This document shows positions 47,748-58,858 of a stretch of 64,000 nucleotides of DNA, one piece after another. Numbering within the stretch: the first letter of the stretch is position 1; each line of letters starts with the position of its first letter. Location: the NCBI GenBank assembly GCA_030685235.1, contig MU839093.1, forward strand, positions 310,001-374,000. The letters run 5' to 3'. The notes beneath the pieces are model-generated. The model had not been told where the DNA came from, ran no database searches, and saw nothing but the letters and a program-made list of their open reading frames with translations. The stretch comes from Copromyces sp. CBS 386.78 (Eukaryota; Ascomycota; Sordariomycetes; Sordariales; Sordariaceae). Both the position numbers and the translations under genes were made by a program.

Positions 47748-48857
47748 ATGTCACGACCACCACGCACCCTCACAAACACGGACCTGGCCTTCCTCCTCTG
47801 CACATTAGCCGCAACTTCCCAATTCCCAAAGGCCAGTCTTTCTTTTGAAACAGACTACGGGCTTATTCTTTCGCTTGAGCCTGATGGTTCTATCAACATC
47901 AGCCTCCGAAAACCAACTGAGCCCGAAAAGCAGTGTAGCAATCCATTCGACACTGCTACGCCCATCAAGCCCCAGCAATTATTCGCTTTCTCGCCGTCCA
48001 TTTCCGGAATCGGCTTGAACAATGGAAGCATTGATGGAGTGCTGCGAAGCCCACTAGGCTTGGGGACCGGGACGGGGATGGGTGGAGCGAGTATTACGCC
48101 TCCTAGGAGTACACCTTCTGTCAGGTCAGCGGTGTCGACGCCAACAACGTTGGGAGGAACATCAAGTCATACCCAAACCCACAGCCAGCAGAACAAGTTA
48201 ACAAGCAACACGAAGCCAACAAGGATCCAATACTACATCCGCCCAGGCATAGACGCCAACAATTCCTCGCACATGTATTACACTGCTGCTTCCCCTGAAC
48301 CACAACCACAACCACAACCTCAACCTCAATCTCAATCTCAACCTCAACCACAACCGAAAATCCGCCTCCACCGCGTCAAACTCTCCCACCTGCAGTCCCT
48401 CTACCACCACCACCCTTCAACTTCAGCATCCAAGTCGTCAAATTCCTGGTTCGACTCCTACCTCGATTGGATCGACCGGTTAGAAGATGCGCTTACCCAA
48501 CAGCGACAACGACAAGATGAGCTGCCGACTCCATGCACAGCAATACCTCTGTCCCCCATAAGCAGGCCCCAGGCAAAGGAAGAGAAAGGGCCCTTCACAG
48601 ACTCGGGCGAGAAATCCCTCTGGCTTGTCGAGGGCTTGTTACTTGCAAGCTGGTTATCGTTGCAAGAGGGTGTGGACGGGGTTGAGTATCTGCCGCTAGC
48701 TGAAAGTGAGGTGTATCGCTTGGAGCCGGCGGGGATGGATGGGATGGAGGATGAGGCGGTGGTAATAGGGAACATGGAGAGGAAGGGAAGTGTGAATAAT
48801 GCGGGGGTGATGATGGGGAGGTTGTTGGAGGTTATTCGAGCTGGAAATGCAGAGTAA
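47748..48857 (+). CDS. Hypothetical protein with PQ/SQ repeat
   Basis: Single exon of 369 residues. Conserved-looking parts are the N-terminus (TLTNTDLAFLLCTLAATSQFPKASLSFETDYGLILSLEPDGSINISL) and the C-terminal half (SWFDSYLDWIDRLEDALTQQRQ, later SLWLVEGLLLASWLSLQEGV). They are separated by a Ser/Thr/Gly-rich linker and a Pro-Gln/Ser-Gln repeat encoded by hexamers CAACCA/CAACCT/CAATCT (48297-48357). The ATG sits in a CAAAGATGTC context directly after a CAA-rich leader. No domain recognised, no signal peptide. Likely a real, fungus-specific gene. Confidence 0.7.
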   Translation: MSRPPRTLTNTDLAFLLCTLAATSQFPKASLSFETDYGLILSLEPDGSINISLRKPTEPEKQCSNPFDTATPIKPQQLFAFSPSISGIGLNNGSIDGVLRSPLGLGTGTGMGGASITPPRSTPSVRSAVSTPTTLGGTSSHTQTHSQQNKLTSNTKPTRIQYYIRPGIDANNSSHMYYTAASPEPQPQPQPQPQSQSQPQPQPKIRLHRVKLSHLQSLYHHHPSTSASKSSNSWFDSYLDWIDRLEDALTQQRQRQDELPTPCTAIPLSPISRPQAKEEKGPFTDSGEKSLWLVEGLLLASWLSLQEGVDGVEYLPLAESEVYRLEPAGMDGMEDEAVVIGNMERKGSVNNAGVMMGRLLEVIRAGNAE

Positions 48858-49366
48858 GGTAGGTAATAAATGTTGAAAGGTGCTCTGCTGGTGCTGCAGT
48901 CGTGCTGATCTTTGGGGAGATGGAAGGAAGGAAGGAAGGATGGAAGGATAGAGGTCCACACCTCAGCCCGGTTTGCAGTGATATTCACAATGCGGTGAAC
49001 TGCGATTGCCATACAACAGAGACCAGAGTTCACCTGAAGTTAAGGTCGTTCGTACCTTGTTTTGTGACTGTTGTTGATCGGTGATCTAGGTATTTTATCA
49101 GTAACCCCCTTGATATATGATACAGGTAACGGGTGGGAAAAAAAAAGAGAAAAAAAAAAAAAAAAAAGGAAAAAAAAAAAAGAAGGAGAAAAAGGACAAG
49201 AAGAAGAGACACAAACTCGCAGAAAGGCACCGGTCAGTTAATAACATTGCCAAAAAAACATGACTGAAAAAAGAAAGCCCCGAAACAAAGCATGATCGCC
49301 AAGACAAAAAAGTATGTTTTCCCGGCTCATTCCATCGTCGCGAAGTATGGACTTCGCCGGGAAATT
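48858..49366. other. Intergenic, A-rich low complexity
   Basis: Includes a purine-rich, mostly A tract at 49137-49212 and a GGAAGGAAGGAAGG run near 48925. The minus-strand open frames here are poly-Phe/poly-Leu shadows of the A tract. Confidence 0.7.
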
Positions 49367-49450
49367 GTCCGATAGGAGAGTTGAACTCCTGGCCTTCGTA
49401 GCGCACATCATTGCGTGCCTACAACGCTCTCCCACCTGAGCTAATCCAAC
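49367..49450 (-). tRNA. tRNA-like locus with ~12-nt intron; isotype unclear, possibly a pseudogene
   Basis: On the minus strand an 84-nt stretch folds as a cloverleaf. The acceptor pairs GTTGGAT with ATCGGAC with one G-G mismatch and one G-T pair. The D-arm is GCTC/GAGC with a perfect A-box-like TAGCTCAGGTGGG. The anticodon stem is TTGTA/TACGA, and the T-arm AGGAG-TTCAACT-CTCCT pairs perfectly with a B-box-like GTTCAACTC. The anticodon loop region is 19 nt, implying an intron of about 12 nt, and much of it can pair as one extended helix (CACGCA with TGTGCG). Position 33 would be G instead of the near-universal U, giving a CAC-like anticodon. No run of four or more T follows within about 50 nt. 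Structure argues for a tRNA gene, the exceptions for a decayed copy. Confidence 0.6.
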
Positions 49451-49809
49451 ATCTTCTTCGTTATTAATAAGTCATTAGTTTTCGCATTATGTAGGTAGGT
49501 ACCTGTAGGTAAGTACCGCTAAGAAAAATAAGCAAAAGTCCAGTGGCCGTCTTGGGCAAGGAACGGCCCGCAGCGCGACATATTACTGGCGCGGGGAGGA
49601 CGGTCGGCCAAGGGGTGGGCAGGCTAGGCCGGCCCGCACCGGGAAGCCGAGAATGAGCGGTACAAATTTCGTCCGAAGGGAATGTGTACGTGATGTTGGA
49701 TGATGCTGCCTGGTGAGAGTATGGTCTTGCGACGCCCGTGCCTCCTTGTTCTTGTTCTCCACCAAGCGCCAGTCCAAAAGCTGCGCAAGGCGCACCATGC
49801 CAGTGCCAC
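49451..49809. other. Intergenic spacer
   Basis: Contains the short repeat GTAGGTAGGTACCTGTAGGTA (49491-49511). Otherwise nothing supported. Confidence 0.5.
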
Positions 49810-52800
49810 TTAAGCATGAAGGACACCGAACTCTACGTCTCCCAACGCCCCTCGCGGCTTTTGTCTACCATTCCACGACCATCCACGACTCGACGATGCC
49901 ATGGACAGCGAGGAAAGACTTGGCCCTACACTCATCCCTCCACTCATCCCTCGTCTCCTCCCGCCTCCCAAGTTTCCGACAAGATGCAAATTAGAATCCG
50001 CACCAGCATTTTCTTGTCCTTGATTTTCACCACGTGAAGTGGCGTCTCGTCTCGGGGCTTGTGCTCTTGGTCTTTGACGCATGCCAGCCGTGGTTCCTTG
50101 CACCGTTGATTTGCCATGGCCCCCTCTTTCAAATCCAGTTGACCACGTGTTTCTCCACCATGACGTGCTCTTCATCTGGTAGACGTCCTCATCCGATGGG
50201 CTTGGGTCAAAGTCGAATTCGAGGTCGTTGTCGAGACCATGGTGGGCACGCCGGTAGTACCGGTTGAAGATGAACCACAAGGCCGCGCAAAGACCGCCAG
50301 TCGCCAAGATAGAAAGGCCTATTTCGGACAGTCAGTCTCTAATGTTGTGGTTGATAGTCGAAAACTAGACCTGAGATCCAAAAGCCACGGTAATGATCGC
50401 AAGCTGTACTTACCAAAAACTTCGGCGAGCGGTGAGCGGTTCCATAGTCCTGGAAGTCCATCGATGCTCAAGGCTAATAGTCCAACAACAAAGGACAGAG
50501 GGGCCTTTTTGTTTGTGTTAGCCGGTTCTTTTTGGACCATATAAAGCATGAACTGCAATGGGGTGAGACTTGCAAACAAAACGGTCACTGCAGTGAAGAC
50601 GAAGAGCATTGTCGACTGCTCACCCATTGATAGAGCATCCTCGAGAGTTGCTTCTCGTTGACGCAAGTTCAGCAACGTGGTCACCTGTAATGTCCGGCAT
50701 GCTTAGCTTTTGCTCAATTCCAGTGATCCGGACCAAAACGTACCATTGACCGAACACGTTCGGCTTCAGACTCGAGCATATCAAACCGTGCCAGGATCTC
50801 TCCCTCGTGTGGTTTGGCGACCTTGTTAGGGTTCTTGCCTCGAACCTCACTTTGGAAGCGATCAAAGACTTTGACCTGGTTTGACAAGACTCGTTTGATC
50901 ATCCCAATTTCACCAATGGTGTCATCGATGTCAATGAGGATGGCCGTTTCTTTCTGTGTGTCTTGGTAGAACTTGTTTGGGTCCTTGCTGATAGAACCCA
51001 TTCCCCTCTTTAGCTTATCGAATCGTTGTGTAACCTGGAAGTACTGTGTTGTGATTACATAGCAAGTCAGAATCATGGCTCACTACGTGCATGGAGATGA
51101 CAAGGAGTAAAGAAGAAGATGCATAACGAGAAGCAAACTTACGAGCTGAGCGATCGAGGCGGAAAAGGCCTCTGTGTATGGAAGCACCACCCTCCTGAGT
51201 GGCCCACATTCGGGATCGTTGAAGATAGCATCCGGGTTGATACACGGAACAAGCGCCTTTGCCTCAAACGACATGCAGGCCTTGAGAATAGCCTTCGATA
51301 CAAGATCTATGTCCAGGTCCATGCCGCCATTCTCGGTACTTTTGTGAATCTGCCGGTCGTCACTGATGCTCTCCAGAATATGCAGATACAGCTGTTGTTC
51401 GTTGCCCTTGTCCCATCTTTCCGGATATAGAGTGACTATCGTGTCTTAAGATACCATGCCCATGGTTAGTGAAGGCACAAAACATGAATGTCAGCTCAGA
51501 TGAATCTTACCTGCGTCGATCTTGAAAAGCCAGAAATACGGAACAGTCAAGAAGTCATCCGACTCATGTAAGGAGATAGGTTCAGGCATGATCACAGGTC
51601 CTGCATCACTAATGCTCGCGCTACCTTTGTCCCCGACGCCCGTAAGTTCCTTCACAAGGGTACCAGGGGTACCAGGGGTCACAGGCATTGGGGTTGCTGG
51701 GCCTGCCCGGTGTTCGGTTTGGCCGGAAGACTTGAGGGGTGTGAGAGCAGCGCCTGCTCCGGGTAACCTGACCGTATTCCCAACTTGCGCCAACTTCTCC
51801 TGGTTGCTCGACTCGTTGAGCAGAGCCTCAAAAGCCTTCATCGCTTCATCCGGTGGCATGCTTGTTTCTGTATCTGAACGTTGGATGGAAAATCGGTGTT
51901 GCGCCTGCGACGTTGTTGAAGCACCAGTGTATGTCCTTCGCGGACTATTTGGAGGTCGCTGGGCTTCAAAAGATGTCTGTCCCACCGGCTGCGGCCCTTG
52001 TCCCCTGGGAATATGGCTAGCTGTGTCGTCCTGTACCGGAGCTCTGACATCATCCGATGATCCTGCTTCGGTGTTCGTTGGTTCCTGGTGCTGGTCGAGT
52101 TGAGGTGCAGACTCAGTCTCTTCATAGTGCGTATGGGAAAATGTCATTTGTTCAGTGTCCGACGAGCCGTGCCCAGTTGGATACCCCATTTCCCCGAGCA
52201 CCCGCGAACATCTGGCCTTCATGTACCTAATGTATCGCACCATGACCTGGTCGTTGTTGAGGAAGTCCAGCTTTTCGTTGTCTAAATCGGCGTGATATGA
52301 TTGATCTAGGCCGCGAGGTAGCGGTTGGTCCATAAAACTGACTGCCTTAAGCATATGACTAAAGTGATCCTTGGCTCGTTTATCGAGGTGCAACTTGATT
52401 TCTTGTAGGGGCCTGGAATTCTTTGTAGCTTGTTCCTGAGCTACACGTGCCATTGAAACATAATCTTTCTTATCAACGTCGACCACAGGAAGCTACGATA
52501 GCAGTATAATCAGCAGCTGTGCACGTAAAGATACATATGGGATAGAAGACATACTACCATGGCGTATATGCTGTCTGATATACACTCTTCGTCGCCAGGA
52601 TCGGCTTGATGACCGTGCTTCAAACTCTTGAACTTCGCAGCGTCAGCTGCCCGAATATGAGACCTTCTGCACAAGGATGAACAGGGACATACATACCTTG
52701 AAGTGCACCCTTCCCTCTGGTCCTGTCACGTCAACCTGTCTAAACATGTCGCTGACAAGCTTTTCCATCTTCTGATATGCTCTTAGGTCCCGTCCTGAAG

Positions 52801-53668
52801 CAGCGTATATCCTCTTTGTGAGGTCAAGAACTAGGTCTCTGCTGGCAATTGGGAGATGTATCCATTTCCTTTTGGCCTCTGTTCTTTGCTTGAGGATGTT
52901 GAACCGTGTAATATCCCCATTGCGCTCTTGATCATACACCAAATCCCAGACAGGAAGAACTTGCCACCTTGTGGAAATGTCGGGCACCCAGAGGCTGCCT
53001 TGGAAGTAATGACATACCTCCTTTCGAGGGCCTTCAGGCGGTATCGGCCCTATATTCCACCCAACCCTGTCTTTCCACTGGTTGACGGCGGCATCGCCAC
53101 CGTGAACGATTGGGGGGTTGTCAAAGTTCCTTTTTGTTTCAGCCGATGCGTAGAACGATGGCAAGTGGCCGTTTCCATCGACAAGTTGGGCATTTGCGCC
53201 CCTCTCCAAGAGGTAAAAAACGCAGTTGGGGTGATGATTGAGAGTTGCAAGGTGGAGAGCAGTATAGCCCTGGATGTCGGTGGCATCGAGGTTCAGACCT
53301 TTCTGATCAAGGAGAAAGCGCAGGATTTCGTCTCGGCCCAGCTCGGCAGCGGCATGAAGAGGAGTTCGCCCTCTATTGTCCTTAGGGTTAAGCGCGGCAT
53401 GATTCTGATATAGTTCAATGGCCTTGAATGTGTTGTTTTGCTTGATGGCTTGGTAAATATCCGTTCCAGCCTGAAGACGCTGTTTCCTCTCCTCCTCCAC
53501 CTTTTCGAGGAAGCTGGTAAAAGACAGGGTCCGTGCCGGGGATGGCGGGTTCTTGTCGTCTTCGGAACGTCTAGGAGTTTGAGGCTGTTGACGTCTCGCT
53601 CCGGATCGGAAGAACTCTTTGAGCCGCTTCAGCTTCTGTGAAGCCTCTTGCTTCCGTTGAGGTCCCAT
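49810..53668 (-). CDS. Ankyrin-repeat, CorA-like membrane protein
   Basis: Seven exons: 52697-53668, 52558-52626 (its acceptor could be 6 nt earlier, at 52632), 51511-52492, 51143-51444, 50744-51043, 50414-50684 and 49810-50318, total 1134 residues. All junctions keep frame with GT-AG introns of 59-99 bp. The N-terminal third has a basic coiled start and two to three ankyrin repeats (NRGRTPLHAAAELGRDEILRF, IQGYTALHLATLNHHPNCVFY). The middle is Pro/Ser/Thr-rich. The C-terminal third is the CorA-type long-helix region (YFQVTQRFDKLKRG...LEDALSMGEQS). Two membrane helices follow (about 897-920, FTAVTVLFASLTPLQFMLYM; about 964-985, LSILATGGLCAALWFIF), then a long Gly/Arg-rich tail. The Mg-channel GMN signature after the first helix is absent (MLYMVQKEP), so Mg transport is doubtful. 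The in-frame GTG at 53731 was rejected as start in favour of the ATG at 53668. Confidence 0.85.
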
Positions 53669-54765
53669 CTTGCGTGCCGGGCGGATGCGAAATCCGGTAT
53701 GTCGTGATGTTGAAAGCCGAAGGTGCCGCACACCAAACTGGGTGCGTTCTGAGGGACCTGACGGAAGAGAAGGTGGACGTCGTTGGGCAAATGATGAAGA
53801 ACTGGGGCAGATGGAATGCTTGTGTCCAATGAGTGGGCACTCTCTTCGCCATGCATTAGCCCCTCAGGCTGGTCGAAATCTCCATGGCTTTGTCGATGGA
53901 GATAGGTGGAGCAGCCAACAACAAACGCCTATACCGCCGGCTGAGCTGGATGGAAATCGGGCCTAGAAGGACTCGGCTGTCGTGTGTTGGTTTTCTTGAC
54001 TGCCAGCTCATTGATGGGACTGCCGAATACGACAGATTCTGCTTCAGCCCAACCCGAGAAAGTGACCGAGTTCCCTTGGCGAGGAGGATGGCGATGATGG
54101 ACATGGCTAGGGTCCTGGGTAAGGTGTGCTGAATGAAGGGAACAGCCGTGTCGTGAGCCTCATTTGCGACAGCTTCACTTGGCGACTCGCGCAGTTGCGG
54201 GGAAGGGCCTGGACTTTGCTTCTCGAGTATCATTGTGTGGTGCGTACGAATCATGATTTATTGTACATATGTCTTGTGGCCGGTGTTGTCGAGGAGAGTT
54301 GCCGGACAAGACTCCGCCCGTGGGGCGTCCCACTCGAAGGTTGCTGTAGGCGGCAGGGAGGCCTGTTACTTATCTAACACCACAAGCTGTGATTAGCAGC
54401 AAATTCGGATAAGAGCATAGCGCAAGCTCTCCCTACCTTGACGCGACCACACACCCTGACAATCGACGCCCAACATCCACTTTCTTCCCAAAGTTCGTAA
54501 AGCCTAAAACGGTATCGAATCCCACCAAATATGTACCAGTCATACCGAAAACTCGAAGAGCAGTATGGTCGGGCCCGTATTCACGAATATGCTCTGCAGA
54601 TGCAGGACACGAGCAACGTCGAGATCCGACGGTGGTGGACTGTCTGACGCGCTGGTGACGTCGAGGTGACGTCGAGGTGACGGAGGAGTCAAGATGCAGA
54701 TTCAAATGATTCCGAGAACACTCAGAAACGCGTTTCGAATACGGCGCAAAATATGAACACCACCT
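53669..54765. other. Divergent intergenic region upstream of the nitrate-reductase-like gene
   Basis: A minus-strand open frame 53856-54254 (132 codons, ATG start, one hydrophobic stretch TLAMSIIAILLA) could be a small gene or simply leader of the ankyrin-CorA gene; I give it about 0.25. A tandem GACGTCGAGGT repeat sits at 54657-54680. GATA-type sites are listed separately. Confidence 0.45.
54371..54411. promoter_or_regulatory. Possible NIT2/AreA (GATA) binding sites
   Basis: TATCTA at 54371-54376 and GATA at 54408-54411 lie about 360-395 bp before the start of the nitrate-reductase-like gene. NIT2-type regulators bind paired TATCTA/GATA elements before nitrogen genes. Single short motifs are common by chance, so this is only suggestive. 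Confidence 0.35.
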
Positions 54766-57700
54766 ATGGCGACCGAAAGGGAGAAGCCGACCATGTCCCA
54801 TTCCATCCCGTGGGAGGTGAGAGTGCAGGACCATCCTGGCTGCAGCGTGGACGAAGTGAACCGCGAGCCGGACTGGGAGGCCAACCATTCGCACCGGATT
54901 GGCTTCGTCAATCGAGATGACCGGCGTCCGGGACTTACGCCCCCGCGCGAAGAGTATGCCGAGGAGATCGAGGAGGCCCGGAAGCAGCTGGAGGAAATGA
55001 GGAGCAAGGTCGACATGGGCGAGTTGGTCAACTTTCGCGACATCATCCAGTCCCAGCGAGACTTCCACATCAAGTATCCCCAGGAGAGGCCGCTGGGCTG
55101 GCGATATGTGTTGAACACGACCGAGGACTGGGTCAAGAACAAGGAACAGTGGCCTGCCAATCTGCAGCAACGCCAGAGGCAGGAGCAGGAGGATGCCAAG
55201 ACCGAGAAGCACAACCAGGAGACAGGCGGAGGAAAGAGCCCTCAGGCAGGTCAGGCGGTTTTGCGGGAAAGCATGGCCGAGTTTGAATGGAGAGCGGATA
55301 ACAAGGAAAAATATCAGGAAGCACGTCATGTCGATAAGGAGCGTGGGGATGAAGACGGGAAGGAGCAAACGGGCAGCGCCAATGTCCACTTGACCCCGCA
55401 GGAACTCTCCCTCCTCCACAGTCTCGAGCACGAGAAAGACGTCGTTTCCCAATTTAAACAGAACGATGGCAAGGGCAAATCTCCCCAGACCCACAACCGC
55501 TCGTCCATCGCCATCGACGAGCAAGACCAGTACACCCCCGACAATTGGCTCCCACGATGTCCCGACCTAATCCGCATCGGCGGCAAACACCCCATGAACG
55601 CCGAGCCTCCTCTCTCACGTCTGTTTGATGGCGGCCTGATCACCCCCAACGAGCTGCACTACGTGCGCAACCACGGCCCCGTTCCGCGCTTGATGTGGGA
55701 GTTCCACAAACTCGACATCGAATATGGCGGCAGAAAGCTCTCGCTGAGCATGAACGAGCTCAAGAGCCGCTACCGCGAGTCCGTCATCAACATCCCCATC
55801 ACCATGGCCTGCACTGGCAACAGACGCAAGGAGCTGAACCTGATCCGCAAGAGCAAGGGCCTCAATAACGGCGCTGCCACAGTGGGCACGGCGTACTGGA
55901 AAGGGCCCCTCCTCCGCGATGTCTTGATATCTGCCGGGGTGCCCAAGAACCTCAAGACAAAAGGCATGATGCACTGGGTCAACTTTGCTGGTGCAGACAT
56001 ACCAAGTGAGGGCCCCTACGAGACCTCAATCCCGTTCGACTACATCATGGACCCCGCCAACGACGTGATTCTCGCCATGGAGATGAACGATCTTCCTCTT
56101 CCTGCCGACTACGGATACCCCGTTCGTGTCATGATCCCGGGCTACATTGGTGGCCGATGTGTCAAGTGGCTTCGTCGAGTATGGATCACCTCCGAGGAAA
56201 ACAAGAGCTACTACCACACTTGGGATAACAGGCTGATGCCCTCCTTTGTCACTGAGAAGGATGGCAGATTCGCAGAGGCCTTGTTCCACAATCCAAGCAC
56301 CGCCTGTTACGAAAACAACCTCAACTCGGTCATCGCCAAGCCTGCTCAGGGCGAGACCATAGCTCTGAGCGACATTGAAAGTGGCAAGAACTACCGTATC
56401 GCCGGCTTTGCCTACGATGGCGGTGGTCGTGAGGTGCAGAGAGTTGAAGTCTCCCTCGACGGCGGAGAGAGCTGGCTCTACGCCACTCGTGAGTTTCCCG
56501 ATTCGCCCCTTCGACACGGAAACAAGTTCTGGGCTTGGATCCACTGGCACCTTGACGTTGACATCTCACATCTCGTCCGGGCCAAGAGCATCACGGTTCG
56601 CGCCTTCAATGCATCCAAAACGACGCAGCCAGAGGAGCCAAGTTGGAATCTGCTGGGCATGATGAATAATTCCTGGTACATTGTCACGCCTGATATTATC
56701 ACTTCCGGAGGTCAAGGACCCGCCATTTCCTTCCGTCATCCCACCGAGGCTGGCTCTGCCGCTGGTGGCTGGATGAAGCCCTCGATGGAAGTGCTAATAC
56801 AAGAGGCCAAGCAGCGGGGAAGCGCCCCGGAAAAGCAGTTTACCCGTGAGGAGATTGAGAAACACAACAAGTTTGAAGACTGCTGGCTAGTCATCGACAA
56901 CAAGGTGTACGATGCTACGAGTGTTCTGAACTGGCATCCTGGTGGTAAAGCAGCCATTCTGGCGCATGCAGGCAAGTGCCACCAAGAGACCACGAACGAG
57001 TTCGTCAGCATCCACGATGACTTTGCTTGGAAGAAGCTACATGGTATGTTCATTAGCCACGTGCGTCCTCAAGCTGGTACCATTGAGCGGTATGAACTGA
57101 CCATTATCGTGATTCGCAGAATGCATTCTCGGCCGCGTTACCGATAAGACCGCCAACTTCATCAGAGAGAGCGCAGAAGCAGCGGCAAAGGAGGAAGCAG
57201 AGCAATCCCAAGACCAGAAAGATCTTGCCCTTCAACGACGACGCTGGATTCCCGTCAAGCTCGTCAACAGGCGGCAAGTGTCCCCGGATACAAACACATA
57301 TACCTTCCAGCTTCCCGAAGGAAAGACTGTTCTCGGCCTGGGTACCTGCCAGCACCTACAGATAGGCTTCCACCTACGCGACAAAATGCTTATCCGACAA
57401 TACACTCCCACTCGACCACTTCTGCCAGCCCACGATAGTCAGGTTCGTGGTGACGAATCCTCGGGAGAGCACATTCACAAGCCCCCGAAGCATCATGTAC
57501 ACACTGGCGCCCATCGCCATCAATATAAGCAGCACGCCTCTCAAGAACGTGAGGCCCCGGAAGAAGTAACCAGCTGTTCTCTAATGGACGGCCAGTCTGG
57601 AACCTTCGACTTGACAGTGAAGACCTATTTCCCTTCCCCTTCGCAACCAGGCGGAGCATTATCCAATATTCTTGACTGCCTTCCCCTGGGCTCTGAAGTT

Positions 57701-58301
57701 GAGGTCCGTGGGCCAACAGGTGACATCATCTACCAGGGAAACGGCCACTTCTCCATTGAGGGTCGCAACCGACAGTTTTCTCGCGTGTCTCTCGTGCTGG
57801 GCGGGAGCGGTATCACGCCTGGCTACGCACTGATGGCCAGGATTCTCATGACACCGGGTGACCGGACTGAGATCAGGGTTGTCGACGCAAACAGAACAGA
57901 GCAAGACATCCTCCTAAAAAAGGAACTGGACAACCTCGAGGAGAAGAGCGGCGGGCAGATGAAGATTTGCCATGTCTTGAGCCAGGCCAGGGAAGGATGG
58001 GGGGGTGAGAGGGGAAAAGTTGATGCGGGTGTTCTTAAGCGATGCCTGTTCAAACCAGCGCGTGACAACGTAGCACTGCTGTGTGGGCCGCCGGGGTTAA
58101 TTCAGGGGGTTGTGCTGCCGGCGCTGATAGGTATGTCTCCGCCACCATTCACATTGCTTGAAACCCCCGATGTTGCTCGGTGCTCCGTCATGTTCTCCTT
58201 TGCGGCACTGTCATGTTCTGCCTATGCGACCCCGTCTAGCTGTCCACTGACTGCTTGTAGATTGGGGATATATCGAAGACCAAAACCTTTTCGGGTTCTA
58301 A
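54766..58301 (+). CDS. Nitrate-reductase-family enzyme (Mo-pterin / cyt b5 / FAD-NAD(P)H)
   Basis: Exons 54766-57043, 57120-58130 and 58261-58301 (both introns phase 1) give 1109 residues, larger than the usual ~900-980. Domains in order: a charged extension (1-250); the Mo-pterin domain, with the expected active-site Cys 349 in ACTGNRRKE and the dimerisation region ending [14 protein letters not shown]; cytochrome b5 with haem ligands His 724 (WHPGG) and His 750 (SIHDD); the FAD domain with RQYTPT at 852; and the NAD(P)H domain with GGSGITPG and CGPPG (1081). The short last exon supplies [13 protein letters not shown], the family's C-terminus. A His-rich insert of about 50 residues (864-917) follows the FAD motif. 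The reaction is expected to be nitrate to nitrite in the cytosol. No nitrite reductase or nitrate transporter lies within the window. It may be the main enzyme or a diverged paralogue. Confidence 0.88.
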
Positions 58302-58858
58302 GCAGTCAGTGACCGACCGCCAACAGTCATCCTTGTATCGCTTTCTTTATGTCAGACCAGTTGCGCTCAATACGGTTTAAATCTGGCTTGGACTGAGAAC
58401 AGGTTGCAGGAACTATCGTTGTCCAGCCTTTCTTTTGTGTGAATAAGCGCAGACACCAACGTTTGCCGGCTTGACTGTTCACTGTGTCTGCTAGTATTTC
58501 AGCCAATGGTAACCTATATGCAGTCGAAATCCACTGTTTTTGGACCTCAAGCTACTTCGAGAGACTAACATCAAAACCATGGTGTAACCCCATGATCTGA
58601 AGCAATTACGTTAGCCCAAGAGGTACCGACAAGACAAGGCCCACGGGGAAACTCAACGGCCGACAACACAAAGGAAAGGACCGATGTTACGTTAATTTGA
58701 CCGCTCCAGAAAGAGAAATTTAGAAGCGCAGGAGGGGTGATTGGGAACGAAATATATATACTGGCCCGCTGCCACTTGAAAGCAGAAAGTACCGAACCCG
58801 GCCTACTTCCTTTGTTACCTATACCCACTGAGCTCGAAAGCCAACGCATTTTCCGATC
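58302..58858. other. Intergenic region
   Basis: Promoter and leader of the first LaeA-like gene, with a TATATATA stretch near 58751-58760. No gene supported. Confidence 0.5.

Noticed and set aside
49030..49406. Phe/Leu-rich minus-strand frames resembling membrane helices
   Set aside because: They are translations of the poly(A) tract at 49137-49212.
54653..54680. GACGTCGAGGT tandem repeat as an operator before the nitrate-reductase-like gene
   Set aside because: Only about two copies of an 11-bp unit; too little to argue for a binding array.
57044..57147. Read-through end of the cytochrome b5 domain
   Set aside because: A 76-bp GT-AG intron joins [12 protein letters not shown] in frame and connects the b5 and FAD domains.
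58131..58312. Read-through frame extending the nitrate-reductase-like protein to 58312
   Set aside because: A GTATGT...TTGTAG intron restores the family's conserved C-terminus; the read-through version does not.
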